Below are positions 18,223-25,649 of a DNA stretch of 64,000 nt, piece by piece; positions within the stretch are counted from its first letter, which is position 1, and each line of letters starts with the position of its first letter. This DNA comes from Pseudomonas tensinigenes (lineage in GTDB: Bacteria; Pseudomonadota; Gammaproteobacteria; Pseudomonadales; Pseudomonadaceae): assembly GCF_014268445.2 (NCBI RefSeq), contig NZ_CP077089.1, positions 3,837,501 through 3,901,500 of the forward strand, read 5' to 3'. The translations under genes and the position numbers were made by a program. The notes below the pieces were generated by a model, which was given only the letters and a program-made list of their open reading frames with translations, was not told the origin of the DNA and ran no database searches.

Positions 18223-18286
18223 TCATCCACTCTCCGAAGACATCGCAAAACAGCTCTAACTGCCCTGTTGAAGCAATTCCTGGACT

Positions 18287-18629
18287 TTGTTTAAAGACAC
18301 CCCAAGTTACGTCATCCCAACCTACAACGCCTTGCGCCGTTGCCTACGACTACGCCAGAATCCGCCGGCTTGTGCGCCTCGGATGCGGGTTCTATTGTGG
18401 GTCGGTCACTGAACAGCAGTGATCGGGTTTGGTAGCCCGACTTTCCCAGGCGCATTGCGCACCTTTCGCAGAGATCGTTTTTTTGATCTCCGCTTTATGG
18501 TGGCCATGCGTAGGGCGTCCTCGGACGCGCCGGGCTCCTGGGCCGGTCTACCAACCTGTGCATGGCCGCCACCCCTCGTTTGGTAGCGAAGTGTGATGGC
18601 TCCTTAATCGTTTCCCAGGAGTTTCATCT
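18287..18629 (+). promoter_or_regulatory. Structured leader RNA of DUF6124 gene, copy 1
   Basis: Homologous to the leaders at 48250-48594 and 50110-50456. The 5' part is near-constant (CTACAACG..CGCCAGAATCCGCCGGC). Then come hairpin TCACTG/CAGTGA (18407-18423), loop L1 TTTGGTAG (18428-18435) closed by GGG/CCC, decoy E1 TTTCCCAGG (18442-18450), hairpin GAGATC/GATCTC (18471-18490), stem GGTGGCCATGC (18499) with GCATGG..CCACC (18560-18573), inner hairpin GCGTC-CTCG-GACGC (18515-18528), antisense E2 CTCCTGGG (18535-18542), M CTACCAA (18548-18554), L3 TTTGGTAG (18579-18586) and E3 CCCAGGAG (18614-18621), which holds the Shine-Dalgarno of ATG 18630. E2 is fully complementary to E3, and M to L1 and L3. 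A promoter-like TTGAAG-N17-TTAAAG lies at ~18268. Confidence 0.75.
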
Positions 18630-18992
18630 ATGTTCAAAATTACGCCGAATCCGCCAGAAATCGATCCGATTGCGGGCGACGAATCCCCAGACGCCAAGAA
18701 ATTCAACGAAGCCGTCGACCGCGCCCTCTCCCATTACCTCGGCCCTGCCCCGGAAATCATGCTCACCCCGTACCAAACCAACAAGATGTTCATCGCCAAC
18801 CCGAACACCAAGACTGAGGAATTGCTGGTGAATGCCAGTGAATCACTCGGCTCGGCATCGGTGATGCTTGGGGATGTGATCGGGCTGGTGCAGGGACCGG
18901 CACGCAAGACGCTGCAAGGCATTGCGCAGGTGGTAATGCTTGGGGAGTTGGCGGTGAATCGGGCGTTGGATAACGTAGTGCCGACGGAATAA
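18630..18992 (+). CDS. DUF6124 family protein, copy 1
   Basis: A 120-residue soluble protein of a Pseudomonas-restricted family. It has the Pro-rich start MFKITPNPPEIDP, a central NPNTKTEELLVNASESLGSASVML helix and a C-terminal helix ending IAQVVMLGELAVNRALDNVVPTE, which is nearly identical in the three window copies. No catalytic motif, signal or membrane segment. The N-terminal third and middle differ from copies 2 and 3. The start is fixed by the AGGAG in the leader. Function unknown. The shared complex leader suggests tightly controlled translation. Confidence 0.88.
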   Translation: MFKITPNPPEIDPIAGDESPDAKKFNEAVDRALSHYLGPAPEIMLTPYQTNKMFIANPNTKTEELLVNASESLGSASVMLGDVIGLVQGPARKTLQGIAQVVMLGELAVNRALDNVVPTE

Positions 18993-18998
18993 CGAAAA

Positions 18999-19034
18999 AA
19001 CCTCCATGACGGTTGGGATACCGTCATGGAGGTT
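18999..19034. terminator. Strong hairpin after DUF6124 copy 1
   Basis: A perfect 15-bp stem (18999-19013 with 19020-19034) around loop TGGGAT. The stem is preceded by an A-run, so on the minus strand it has a T-run and is a canonical intrinsic terminator. On the plus strand only TT follows. Confidence 0.7.
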
Positions 19035-19236
19035 GATCAGACATGCCGACCAAGACTGAAAGTAAATCCGTCCCCTTTTTGTCCCATCTTTTTACAACCA
19101 TGGCAGACATTCAAATAAGTGCTAGAGTTCTAAAGGAATTTTTACGCTGCGTTCCTGTGAGATTTAAGCCCTCAAACCAATATCAATATTGCGCATCGAA
19201 AATATAAATTAAAATAATCTCCAAAGAAAATTAGAC

Positions 19237-21096
19237 ATGTCGGAAGAACTGGGAAGTGAAGCACATAAAACCCGACCTGACTTAGATCCCGAAGCCCACT
19301 CCAAAGCAGAGAAAGTAAAACAAGATTTAAACTCCATCATACATCTAATTGAAAATAACGACCCTACTTTAAAAACCAAGAAAATCAAAAAGAAATTACA
19401 TCACCTTATAGAAACATGTATCGCTCACGGCATCCTAAAAGAAGACACGCCAAAAAAAGCCATTGAATTATTAGCGTTTGACATAGACGTAGATGCAGTA
19501 CTACAACACTTAACTCAAGACATGAGAGATGATTGGTTTTTTGATGTCCTCCAGCACAGAGACTTAATTGAAAACAAAAAACAGCTGCATGAAAACCTTC
19601 AGAGTCTAATACTAGATGGCAACGGAAAATATCAAGGCGCAATTAGAACCGTGTACGACATTCCCAAAAAAAGCATTGGGTTAAGATATTCTCTAGAAAC
19701 AGACTTTTACGATCGTTTTATTTACCAGGCCATCTGCTCATTTCTGATCCCATATTATGACCCATTATTGTCACATAGAGTGCTTGGACATAGATACAAC
19801 AAGAACAGATCATCCGAGCGCTACATATTTAAAAGCCGCATCGATCTTTGGACCACTTTCGAAGGAGTGACCAAAACCTCTCTTCAAAACAATCAGACCC
19901 TACTAGTAACAGACCTCATAAATTATTTCGAAAACATATCAATTGACTCAATAAGATCAGCCTTTGAAGAGAGCATAGACAAAATCGCAGCAACCGGGCC
20001 AAAAAAACTAATGATACGAAATGCAATAAATACACTCTGCGAACTCTTAAGTCGCTGGGGATTTAATGAAAAACATGGCCTGCCACAGAATCGAGATGCA
20101 TCATCATTTATTGCGAATGTTGTCCTGAACTCTGTTGACCAAACCATGGTTTCTCTTAAATACGATTACTACAGATACGTTGACGACATTAGAATCATAT
20201 GCAGCTCACCACAAGCAGCCAAAATTGCGCTGACTGAATTAATCAATCAACTCCGAAAAATCGGAATGAATATCAACTCTGCAAAAACCAATATCCTAAC
20301 CAGCAATAGCGCTACTGAAGAAATCAGTGAAAGCTTTCCCACTTCAGACGACCGCAGCCAAACAATTGACAGTATGTGGCGATCCAGAAGTAGAAGAGTT
20401 ATAGCTAGATCTGCAAAATATATTCACCAGTTACTCCGAGAATGCATTAATGAAAAACAGTCTCAATCAAGACAGTTTCGCTTCGCCATAAATCGGCTCA
20501 TTCAGCTTACAGAAGCCAACTTATTTGATATACACACAGACATAGCAGTAGAGCTTAAGCAATTATTAATTAAAACCTTAGAGGACCACGCAGCATCTAC
20601 AGACCAGTACTGCCGCATATTATGGGCATTAAAGCCGTCTTCAGATGAACTTGAAACAATATCCGCCTACCTTCAAGATCATGATCGCTCTATTTATTCT
20701 TGGCAGAATTTTCACTTATGGCTATTGCTTGCAAGAGCAAAATTCAAAAACAATGAAATTATAGGCTTCGCCAGAAAAAAACTTACCGAAAACTTACTTC
20801 ACTCCGAATGCTCCGCCATATTTATCTACTTACGCTGCACCAATGAGACGGATCATCTTCGTCCATTAATTCAAGAGTTCAGCAATGACTGGCCTTTCTA
20901 TCATCAGAGAAATTTCCTTCTCGCCATAAACGAGTTCGACAAAGAAGATGTCGCCGAGTTGCTACCAAAGATTGGCACAAAACTTATGTGGACTGGCTTA
21001 CGCGCGAAGCCTTACTTTGAGAATGGAATACCTTTACTTGACAGAGAGCCGGCCAGCGCTTTAAGCATTTACGAGGAAATAAGTCCTTATGAATAA
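19237..21096 (+). CDS. Reverse transcriptase (unclassified UG/Abi-like)
   Basis: A 619-residue RNA-directed DNA polymerase homologue. Motifs in order: motif A VTDLINYFENI (Asp226), motif B HGLPQNRDASSFIANVVL (~280-297), motif C YRYVDDIRI (YVDD 314-317), motif D LRKIGMNINSAKTN (~339-352). Residues ~1-130 are a Lys-rich helical extension. Residues ~370-619 form a long helical region without group II intron maturase or HNH domains, like the helical extensions of abortive-infection/defence RTs. Both catalytic Asp of YVDD are present, so it should be active. The DNA is strikingly A+T-rich against its neighbours, indicating horizontal origin. It overlaps the PolA gene by 8 bases. I cannot assign it to a named DRT type, and retron membership is not supported by a recognised msr-msd. 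Confidence 0.9.
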   Translation: MSEELGSEAHKTRPDLDPEAHSKAEKVKQDLNSIIHLIENNDPTLKTKKIKKKLHHLIETCIAHGILKEDTPKKAIELLAFDIDVDAVLQHLTQDMRDDWFFDVLQHRDLIENKKQLHENLQSLILDGNGKYQGAIRTVYDIPKKSIGLRYSLETDFYDRFIYQAICSFLIPYYDPLLSHRVLGHRYNKNRSSERYIFKSRIDLWTTFEGVTKTSLQNNQTLLVTDLINYFENISIDSIRSAFEESIDKIAATGPKKLMIRNAINTLCELLSRWGFNEKHGLPQNRDASSFIANVVLNSVDQTMVSLKYDYYRYVDDIRIICSSPQAAKIALTELINQLRKIGMNINSAKTNILTSNSATEEISESFPTSDDRSQTIDSMWRSRSRRVIARSAKYIHQLLRECINEKQSQSRQFRFAINRLIQLTEANLFDIHTDIAVELKQLLIKTLEDHAASTDQYCRILWALKPSSDELETISAYLQDHDRSIYSWQNFHLWLLLARAKFKNNEIIGFARKKLTENLLHSECSAIFIYLRCTNETDHLRPLIQEFSNDWPFYHQRNFLLAINEFDKEDVAELLPKIGTKLMWTGLRAKPYFENGIPLLDREPASALSIYEEISPYE

Positions 21097-22633
21097 CAAT
21101 AAAAAAGCACTACTTTTCATTCACGACTACACTGAACAGGGCAATGATTTATTTTATTTATGGGACGGAGCTCAGATTGGAGAGGTGACAGCCGAAAAAC
21201 TTGTCACGGATGATGCAGAGATCATTTGTCATGACTATTGGTTAATAGCACCAGCGATATATAGAACAACCCAGCAACTACCAAAAATCATTACCGACGT
21301 TGAAGAACTCCGAATCTCGACATCTGGCAAAAAGACCGATAGAGAACTAAAAGAAAAAACTGACATTGCACAGTCGTTAAAGGCGCGGGTTGATGCGGAC
21401 ACGATCAAAAAATATCTTGCCATTTTCCACCGAAAATCTGCGGTAGATGACAGCATTCTCACTACAATAGGCCAAGCTTTGCTAGAACTATCAGAGGAGA
21501 TAGAAATATTAGCAAAGAAACTTGACGAATGGGATCGCTTCATCAAGATAGAACGACCAATAACAGAGCAATTAATACAATCAGCAGCTAAAGGCATTGC
21601 AATAAACGAAGAAAAACTTCGCTTACACAAGAAAAATATTGAATTTGATTATTACATGACACTGAAGTCCTTCTCATCAAAATACAATGTGCCGTTAGAA
21701 ATACCGTCAGACGCTGAAATCATTAACTATCTTGAACCAAAAGGGTATGATTTTTCCGGAGTAAACGTTGACTACGTTTTAAAATTCGTACCGATGCAGG
21801 ACGACTTCGCCATAGATCTTTTAAAGCTCATGAAAATTGCAAAATCGAGAAAGGTACTCAACCTGATCCCTTTAAGTCAAAGAAGGATATATCCTATAAC
21901 AGATGTTTTCGGCTCAGTCACCTCTCGCATATACTTCAAAGACCCTTCATTACAAAATCTAGCTAAACAGCACAGAAATATACTAGCGCCGGATAAAGGA
22001 AAATTATTTTCCTACGTCGACTTTGATCAGTATGAAGCTGGGATAATGGGCATATTATCTGGTGACAGCGAAATCCTGAGACTTTATGCCAGCGGCGACC
22101 TTTACGAAACCGTTGCAGAGGAAGTTTTTGGTAATAAAACCAATCGGAAGGAGGCGAAAAGGCTATTTCTCTCATACGCTTACGGAATGCGAAAACAAAG
22201 CCTTTATGATGCAGCATCAAACTACGGTGCAAATAGACAGGCAGCAAAAGATTTTTTTAACAAATTCTCTGTTTTCGAGAAATGGAAAGTCGCTATACAT
22301 TCGGAATTTCAACAACAAGGCTATGTCAAAACCTCCTTAGGAAACCATATGCAACGTGAAATAATCGGACCTTTATCTGAACAAGAAAAGAGATCTTCCG
22401 TGAGTCAAATAGTACAAGGCACCGCATCTCTCATATTCAAAAAAACACTTTTAAACCTGAGGAGCGAAACCAACGTTCAAATCAAAGTACCAATGCATGA
22501 CGCCGTACTTTTCCAACATGATGAAAAATTCAACGCTGAGACGGTCGCGCAAATATTCTCCTCTACCATGACCGAGCATTTCGAGGGAAAAATTCAAGGA
22601 AAAGCATCAATTAGTGAGTTTTTTGAGAATTAA
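21089..22633 (+). CDS. Family A DNA polymerase (PolA-like), paired with the RT
   Basis: A 514-residue protein with the polymerase I palm and fingers but no 5' nuclease domain. VFGSVTSRIYFKDPSLQNLAKQHR (~273-296) matches the Pol I template-primer region. Motif A is YVDFDQYEAGIM (Asp311, Glu316; canonical DYSQIELR). Motif B is RKEAKRLFLSYAYGM (Arg353, Lys357, Tyr365). QIVQGTASLIFKK is the O-helix follow-on, and motif C is VPMHDAVLF (His470-Asp471; the usual Glu is Ala). The first ~150 residues may be a degenerate proofreading domain, with only one DxE-like site (DVE at 70-72). The ATG lies inside the RT gene's last codons, so translation is coupled. Same low-G+C composition. Likely a partner in second-strand or processive synthesis for the RT. 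Confidence 0.9.
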   Translation: MNNNKKALLFIHDYTEQGNDLFYLWDGAQIGEVTAEKLVTDDAEIICHDYWLIAPAIYRTTQQLPKIITDVEELRISTSGKKTDRELKEKTDIAQSLKARVDADTIKKYLAIFHRKSAVDDSILTTIGQALLELSEEIEILAKKLDEWDRFIKIERPITEQLIQSAAKGIAINEEKLRLHKKNIEFDYYMTLKSFSSKYNVPLEIPSDAEIINYLEPKGYDFSGVNVDYVLKFVPMQDDFAIDLLKLMKIAKSRKVLNLIPLSQRRIYPITDVFGSVTSRIYFKDPSLQNLAKQHRNILAPDKGKLFSYVDFDQYEAGIMGILSGDSEILRLYASGDLYETVAEEVFGNKTNRKEAKRLFLSYAYGMRKQSLYDAASNYGANRQAAKDFFNKFSVFEKWKVAIHSEFQQQGYVKTSLGNHMQREIIGPLSEQEKRSSVSQIVQGTASLIFKKTLLNLRSETNVQIKVPMHDAVLFQHDEKFNAETVAQIFSSTMTEHFEGKIQGKASISEFFEN

Positions 22634-22652
22634 CGTTCGACAATATTAGTAG

Positions 22653-22685
22653 ACAGACACTTTGAGCCTTGGTGTTTGTGTCTGT
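22653..22685 (+). terminator. Terminator of the RT-PolA operon
   Basis: ACAGACAC (22653-22660) pairs with GTGTCTGT (22678-22685), followed by TT. It lies 20 bases after the PolA stop. The remainder to 22917 holds no gene. A short G+C-rich in-frame stretch near 22800-22890 (..KLPLEQELTTTVTDPADLD..) may be a remnant of a native gene cut by the insertion. Confidence 0.65.
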
Positions 22686-22917
22686 TTAAGGTGCCTTATA
22701 TGCGTATTATGATGAGGATCACTTAGGCAAGCATCTGCTCCAACCATGCCTTTCCTAATTTTAAGTCCGCATCGACTGACTAGGGATCGTCGGCGCTAGT
22801 GGGCAAGCTGCCTCTTGAGCAGGAGTTGACCACCACCGTCACCGATCCGGCCGACCTCGACCCCGCATGCAAGTCGACTCACAGGAATTAGTGGCTTTGT
22901 CGAACGCCAATGAGCCT

Positions 22918-23721
22918 TCACCTCTTCGTCTTAAACAACTTACTCACGTAATACCTCAAACTCCACCGATCCTTCGGCCGCGGCTTATAGTGCGTTTTAT
23001 TCCTCTGCCCCGGCTCCCCACCCACCCCACTCGCCGTGTAGTAATAAAGCGCAATCGACCGCCGAGTGATGTGCTCCGGCGTAGTCAACGGCTCCGGATG
23101 CCCGTGATTGCTGTCCTTATCCGTATTGAAAATCACACACCGGTTATAAATCGGCAGCACCTTCTTCAGGCAATTCTTCATCCCCACATCCCAAAGCTCC
23201 AGGTTGCCGCCGTACGCCTCCTGCCAGTCCTCGGTCAGGTAAATGATCACGTTCAGTCGTCGTTCAACGTTGAGCTTTTTGTTCAGCCGAAAATCCGAGT
23301 GCACGCCGAGGAAGCCGCCGGTTTTGGTTTCGTGCAGGCCACCACCTGCGAAGTAGGGATCAGGAATCAGCCCTTGAATACCGGTGAGTTTTTCGAGGAA
23401 TTCCAGCATGGGTGCGGAGTTGAAGGTGTTGAAGACGTTCTTCAGGTACGGGCTGCAGGCGTTGGGGCTGATCTGGCGTTTGAGTTGGCCTTTGTAGCCG
23501 CGCTCGTAGATTTGTTCGTTGTTGGTCGGTTCGACCGGGAAGTGTTCGCGGATGCTGGCGATGACGTCTGCTTGCAGGAAGTTGTCGATGACGATGTGCG
23601 GGAATGGTGTGGCTTGGGTGTATTCGTGGGTCAGCAATTCGCCGAAAGCGCTGGCGGCGTTTTGGTCGAAGTCGAGTTCGGGGGTCAGGGTGATGGGGAG
23701 TGTTTGTATGTTGGCTTGCAT
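22918..23721 (-). CDS. 2-oxoglutarate/Fe(II)-dependent oxygenase
   Basis: A 267-residue prolyl-4-hydroxylase-type oxygenase. Iron ligands are visible as HSD in GFLGVHSDFRLNKKL and the distal His in NHGHPEPL. The 2-oxoglutarate-binding Arg is in TRRSIALYYY. The upstream PFPHIVIDNFLQADV is typical of the double-stranded beta-helix entry. The substrate is unknown. Related genes often act in surface-glycan or peptide modification, but no such cluster is here. The gene resumes normal high-G+C composition right after the A+T-rich island. It is divergent from the AraC gene. Confidence 0.85.
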   Translation of the reverse strand: MQANIQTLPITLTPELDFDQNAASAFGELLTHEYTQATPFPHIVIDNFLQADVIASIREHFPVEPTNNEQIYERGYKGQLKRQISPNACSPYLKNVFNTFNSAPMLEFLEKLTGIQGLIPDPYFAGGGLHETKTGGFLGVHSDFRLNKKLNVERRLNVIIYLTEDWQEAYGGNLELWDVGMKNCLKKVLPIYNRCVIFNTDKDSNHGHPEPLTTPEHITRRSIALYYYTASGVGGEPGQRNKTHYKPRPKDRWSLRYYVSKLFKTKR

Positions 23722-23981
23722 TGCCGCTCCGATGATCTTTATGGCTTTCAGGGCTGGTCAAACAGGGCTTGGCGCGGTGCCTCTGTTTGTTCGCTGAGTC
23801 GAGTGGCGAGCAGGTTGCCATGTTGGCAATGGCCTGCCGAGTGTCCTTTGCTTAAACGTGGCGCTGCGGTGTTACGGCATGTTTCTAGCTGTCACAAACG
23901 CGTCATATTTCCTCTGCTAATCTCTTCGGCGCCCTGCCCTACACCCCAGTCCTAGAGCCCCCAACCGAAGGTGCCGCCAAG

Positions 23982-24953
23982 GTGTTTCCGTCTCCCGTTC
24001 GCCAGCAAATCATCCTGCGCTCCGACAACCTCCGTTCGGACGACTTCGGTGCACTGTTTTCCCGATTGTTTGGCAATCGTTATGCCGACAATCCGCCGCT
24101 GCCGTCGAACATCATTATTGGCGGTGTTTACGGGCGCCATGATGGCGTGAGTTTTCGGCGGATGCATTATCACGGTGATTTCACCGTCGCTTTCCCCGAT
24201 CCACAGGATGAGATCACGTTCGTCATTCCCACTGCTGGCAAGATCGTTTTCAACCACGCTACTGAGTCCATCGGTATGTCGCACGTGGGGCTGGCGATCG
24301 ATAAGGCGGATATCCGTTCGATGCGCTTTCTGGATGATCACGCGCATCACGGGATGTCGATCAATCGTCTTCAGCTCACCGAGCGGCTATCGGCGCTATT
24401 GGATAAGCCGATTCTGCAGAAGATTGTTTTTGAGCCGAGTGTGGATCTGAATTCGGCGGCGTTTCAGGGGATCAAGGCGTTGATTGATCTGGCCACGGGG
24501 ACGGAGTTTGATCTGCTGATCAACAGCGGAACGTTGATGCCGTCGCGGTTGCGCGAGATGTTGGTCGATGCGGTGCTGGAGGCTTGGCCGCATAACTTTT
24601 CCGAGGCATTGCAGCGGCCGGCGCCGATGGTTGCGCCAAAGCATGTGAAGTTGGCGGTGGAGTTTATTCAGGCGCATCCGGAGCAGTTGGTCAGTGGCGT
24701 GGATCTGGCGCGGTTGAGTCATGTGAGTCAGCGCGCATTGCAGGAAGGGTTTCGGCGGTTTGTCGGGATGTCGATTGTGGCGTATCAGCGGCAGGTGCGG
24801 CTGGAGCGGGCTTATGAGGATTTGAAGCGGCGGGGTTCGGGGTCGGTGACGGAGGTGGCGTTGCGGTTTGGGTTTAGCAATGTGGGGCGGTTTTGTCGGT
24901 ATTTTCAGGGGGCTTATGGGGTGAGTCCGGCGGAGTTTCGGGCTCGGGGGTGA
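23982..24953 (+). CDS. AraC-family transcriptional regulator
   Basis: A 323-residue regulator. The N-terminal ligand-like domain (~1-200) has RRMHYHGDFTVAFPDPQDEITFVIPTAGKI. The C-terminal double HTH (~215-320) has VDLARLSHVSQRALQEGFRRFVGMS and VTEVALRFGFSNVGRFCRYFQGAYGVSPAEF. GTG 23982 is the only fitting start near the reading-frame opening, and AAGG lies upstream. The local target is unclear. It could regulate the divergent oxygenase gene or genes elsewhere. Confidence 0.85.
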   Translation: MFPSPVRQQIILRSDNLRSDDFGALFSRLFGNRYADNPPLPSNIIIGGVYGRHDGVSFRRMHYHGDFTVAFPDPQDEITFVIPTAGKIVFNHATESIGMSHVGLAIDKADIRSMRFLDDHAHHGMSINRLQLTERLSALLDKPILQKIVFEPSVDLNSAAFQGIKALIDLATGTEFDLLINSGTLMPSRLREMLVDAVLEAWPHNFSEALQRPAPMVAPKHVKLAVEFIQAHPEQLVSGVDLARLSHVSQRALQEGFRRFVGMSIVAYQRQVRLERAYEDLKRRGSGSVTEVALRFGFSNVGRFCRYFQGAYGVSPAEFRARG

Positions 24954-25114
24954 TTGGGTAACAGGTTTGCAAGGTAACTTGTGGTGAGAAGATTTAGCTA
25001 AACGTCGCACCCCGCCGATGGGTCGCTAAGCGTGGGGATGACACGCCGGCGCGGTTGATCGAGGAGTGGGCGCGGAGGCGTTTGGCCGAGTTGGCCAGTT
25101 GATTTTGCGTTAAC

Positions 25115-25480
25115 TGCTTTCCCCTCACCCTAGCCCTCTCCCCAAGGAGAGGGAACCGAGCCGGGGATATTGAAGATCTACACCGACCCGAGAGTCTTGC
25201 TTTGAATCCATAATCGCCTCGATCTTTCAGGTCGATGCATGACGCAAGACGCCTCGGTCAGTCCCCTACAAGCGAAAGGGACACTCGCAGGTTTTGTGGT
25301 GGGGCTGCCCCTCATCGGAACGCCGCCCGCCCATCCCTCTCCCGAGGGAGAGGGAGCCGATTGGTGGGCTTTTCAAAATTTGAGCTCGACTCGGTATGCC
25401 ACGTCGGTGTAACTCTTCCAATCCACGCGGTCAGTCCCCTCTTCCTTCGGGAGAGGGTTAGGGTGAGGGGCTTTTGATTG
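25115..25480. repeat. Intergenic repeat cluster, inverted relative to 1897-2160
   Basis: Begins with CCCTCACCCTAGCCCTCTCC and ends with the inverse GGGAGAGGGTTAGGGTGAGG, with a further CCCTCTCCCGAGGGAGAGGG palindrome at ~25337. The segment around 25310-25390 is the reverse complement of the 2090-2155 part of the first cluster (GGCGGGCGGCGTTCCGATGA). The 24954-25649 interval holds only this cluster and a REPIN; no gene was found. Confidence 0.8.
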
Positions 25481-25504
25481 GCTGCTATCGGATGGAATCA
25501 AATG

Positions 25505-25594
25505 TGTGGGAGCGGGCTTGCTCGCGAATGCGGTGGGTCAGTCGATGTTGGTGTTGGCTGATCTGGCGCTTTCGCGAGCAAGCTCGCTCCCACA
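25505..25594. repeat. REPIN
   Basis: GTGGGAGCGGGCTTGCTCGC on the left and an inverted GCGAGCAAGCTCGCTCCCAC on the right with ~45 bases between, 55 bases from the autotransporter stop codon. Confidence 0.85.
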
Positions 25595-25649
25595 TTGGGT
25601 TTTGGGGCGTTTGTTGGATGGGGTCGTCCTTCCTTGACCCCGTTTTGTT

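Noticed and set aside
18287..18629. Bridge RNA or transposon guide RNA for the three leaders
   Set aside because: No IS110 or IS200/605 transposase is adjacent, and in every copy the last pairing element coincides with the ribosome site of the same gene family, favouring a translational role.
19237..21096. Group II intron maturase
   Set aside because: No maturase X or HNH domain and no intron domain V-like hairpin nearby.
19237..22633. Retron interpretation of the RT locus
   Set aside because: No msr-msd inverted-repeat pair or retron-type VTG/NAXXH motifs were recognised; the partner is a PolA polymerase, not a known retron effector.
22867..23955. 362-codon plus-strand ORF
   Set aside because: Antisense to the 2OG-Fe(II) oxygenase gene, which has clear HxD..H and Arg ligands.
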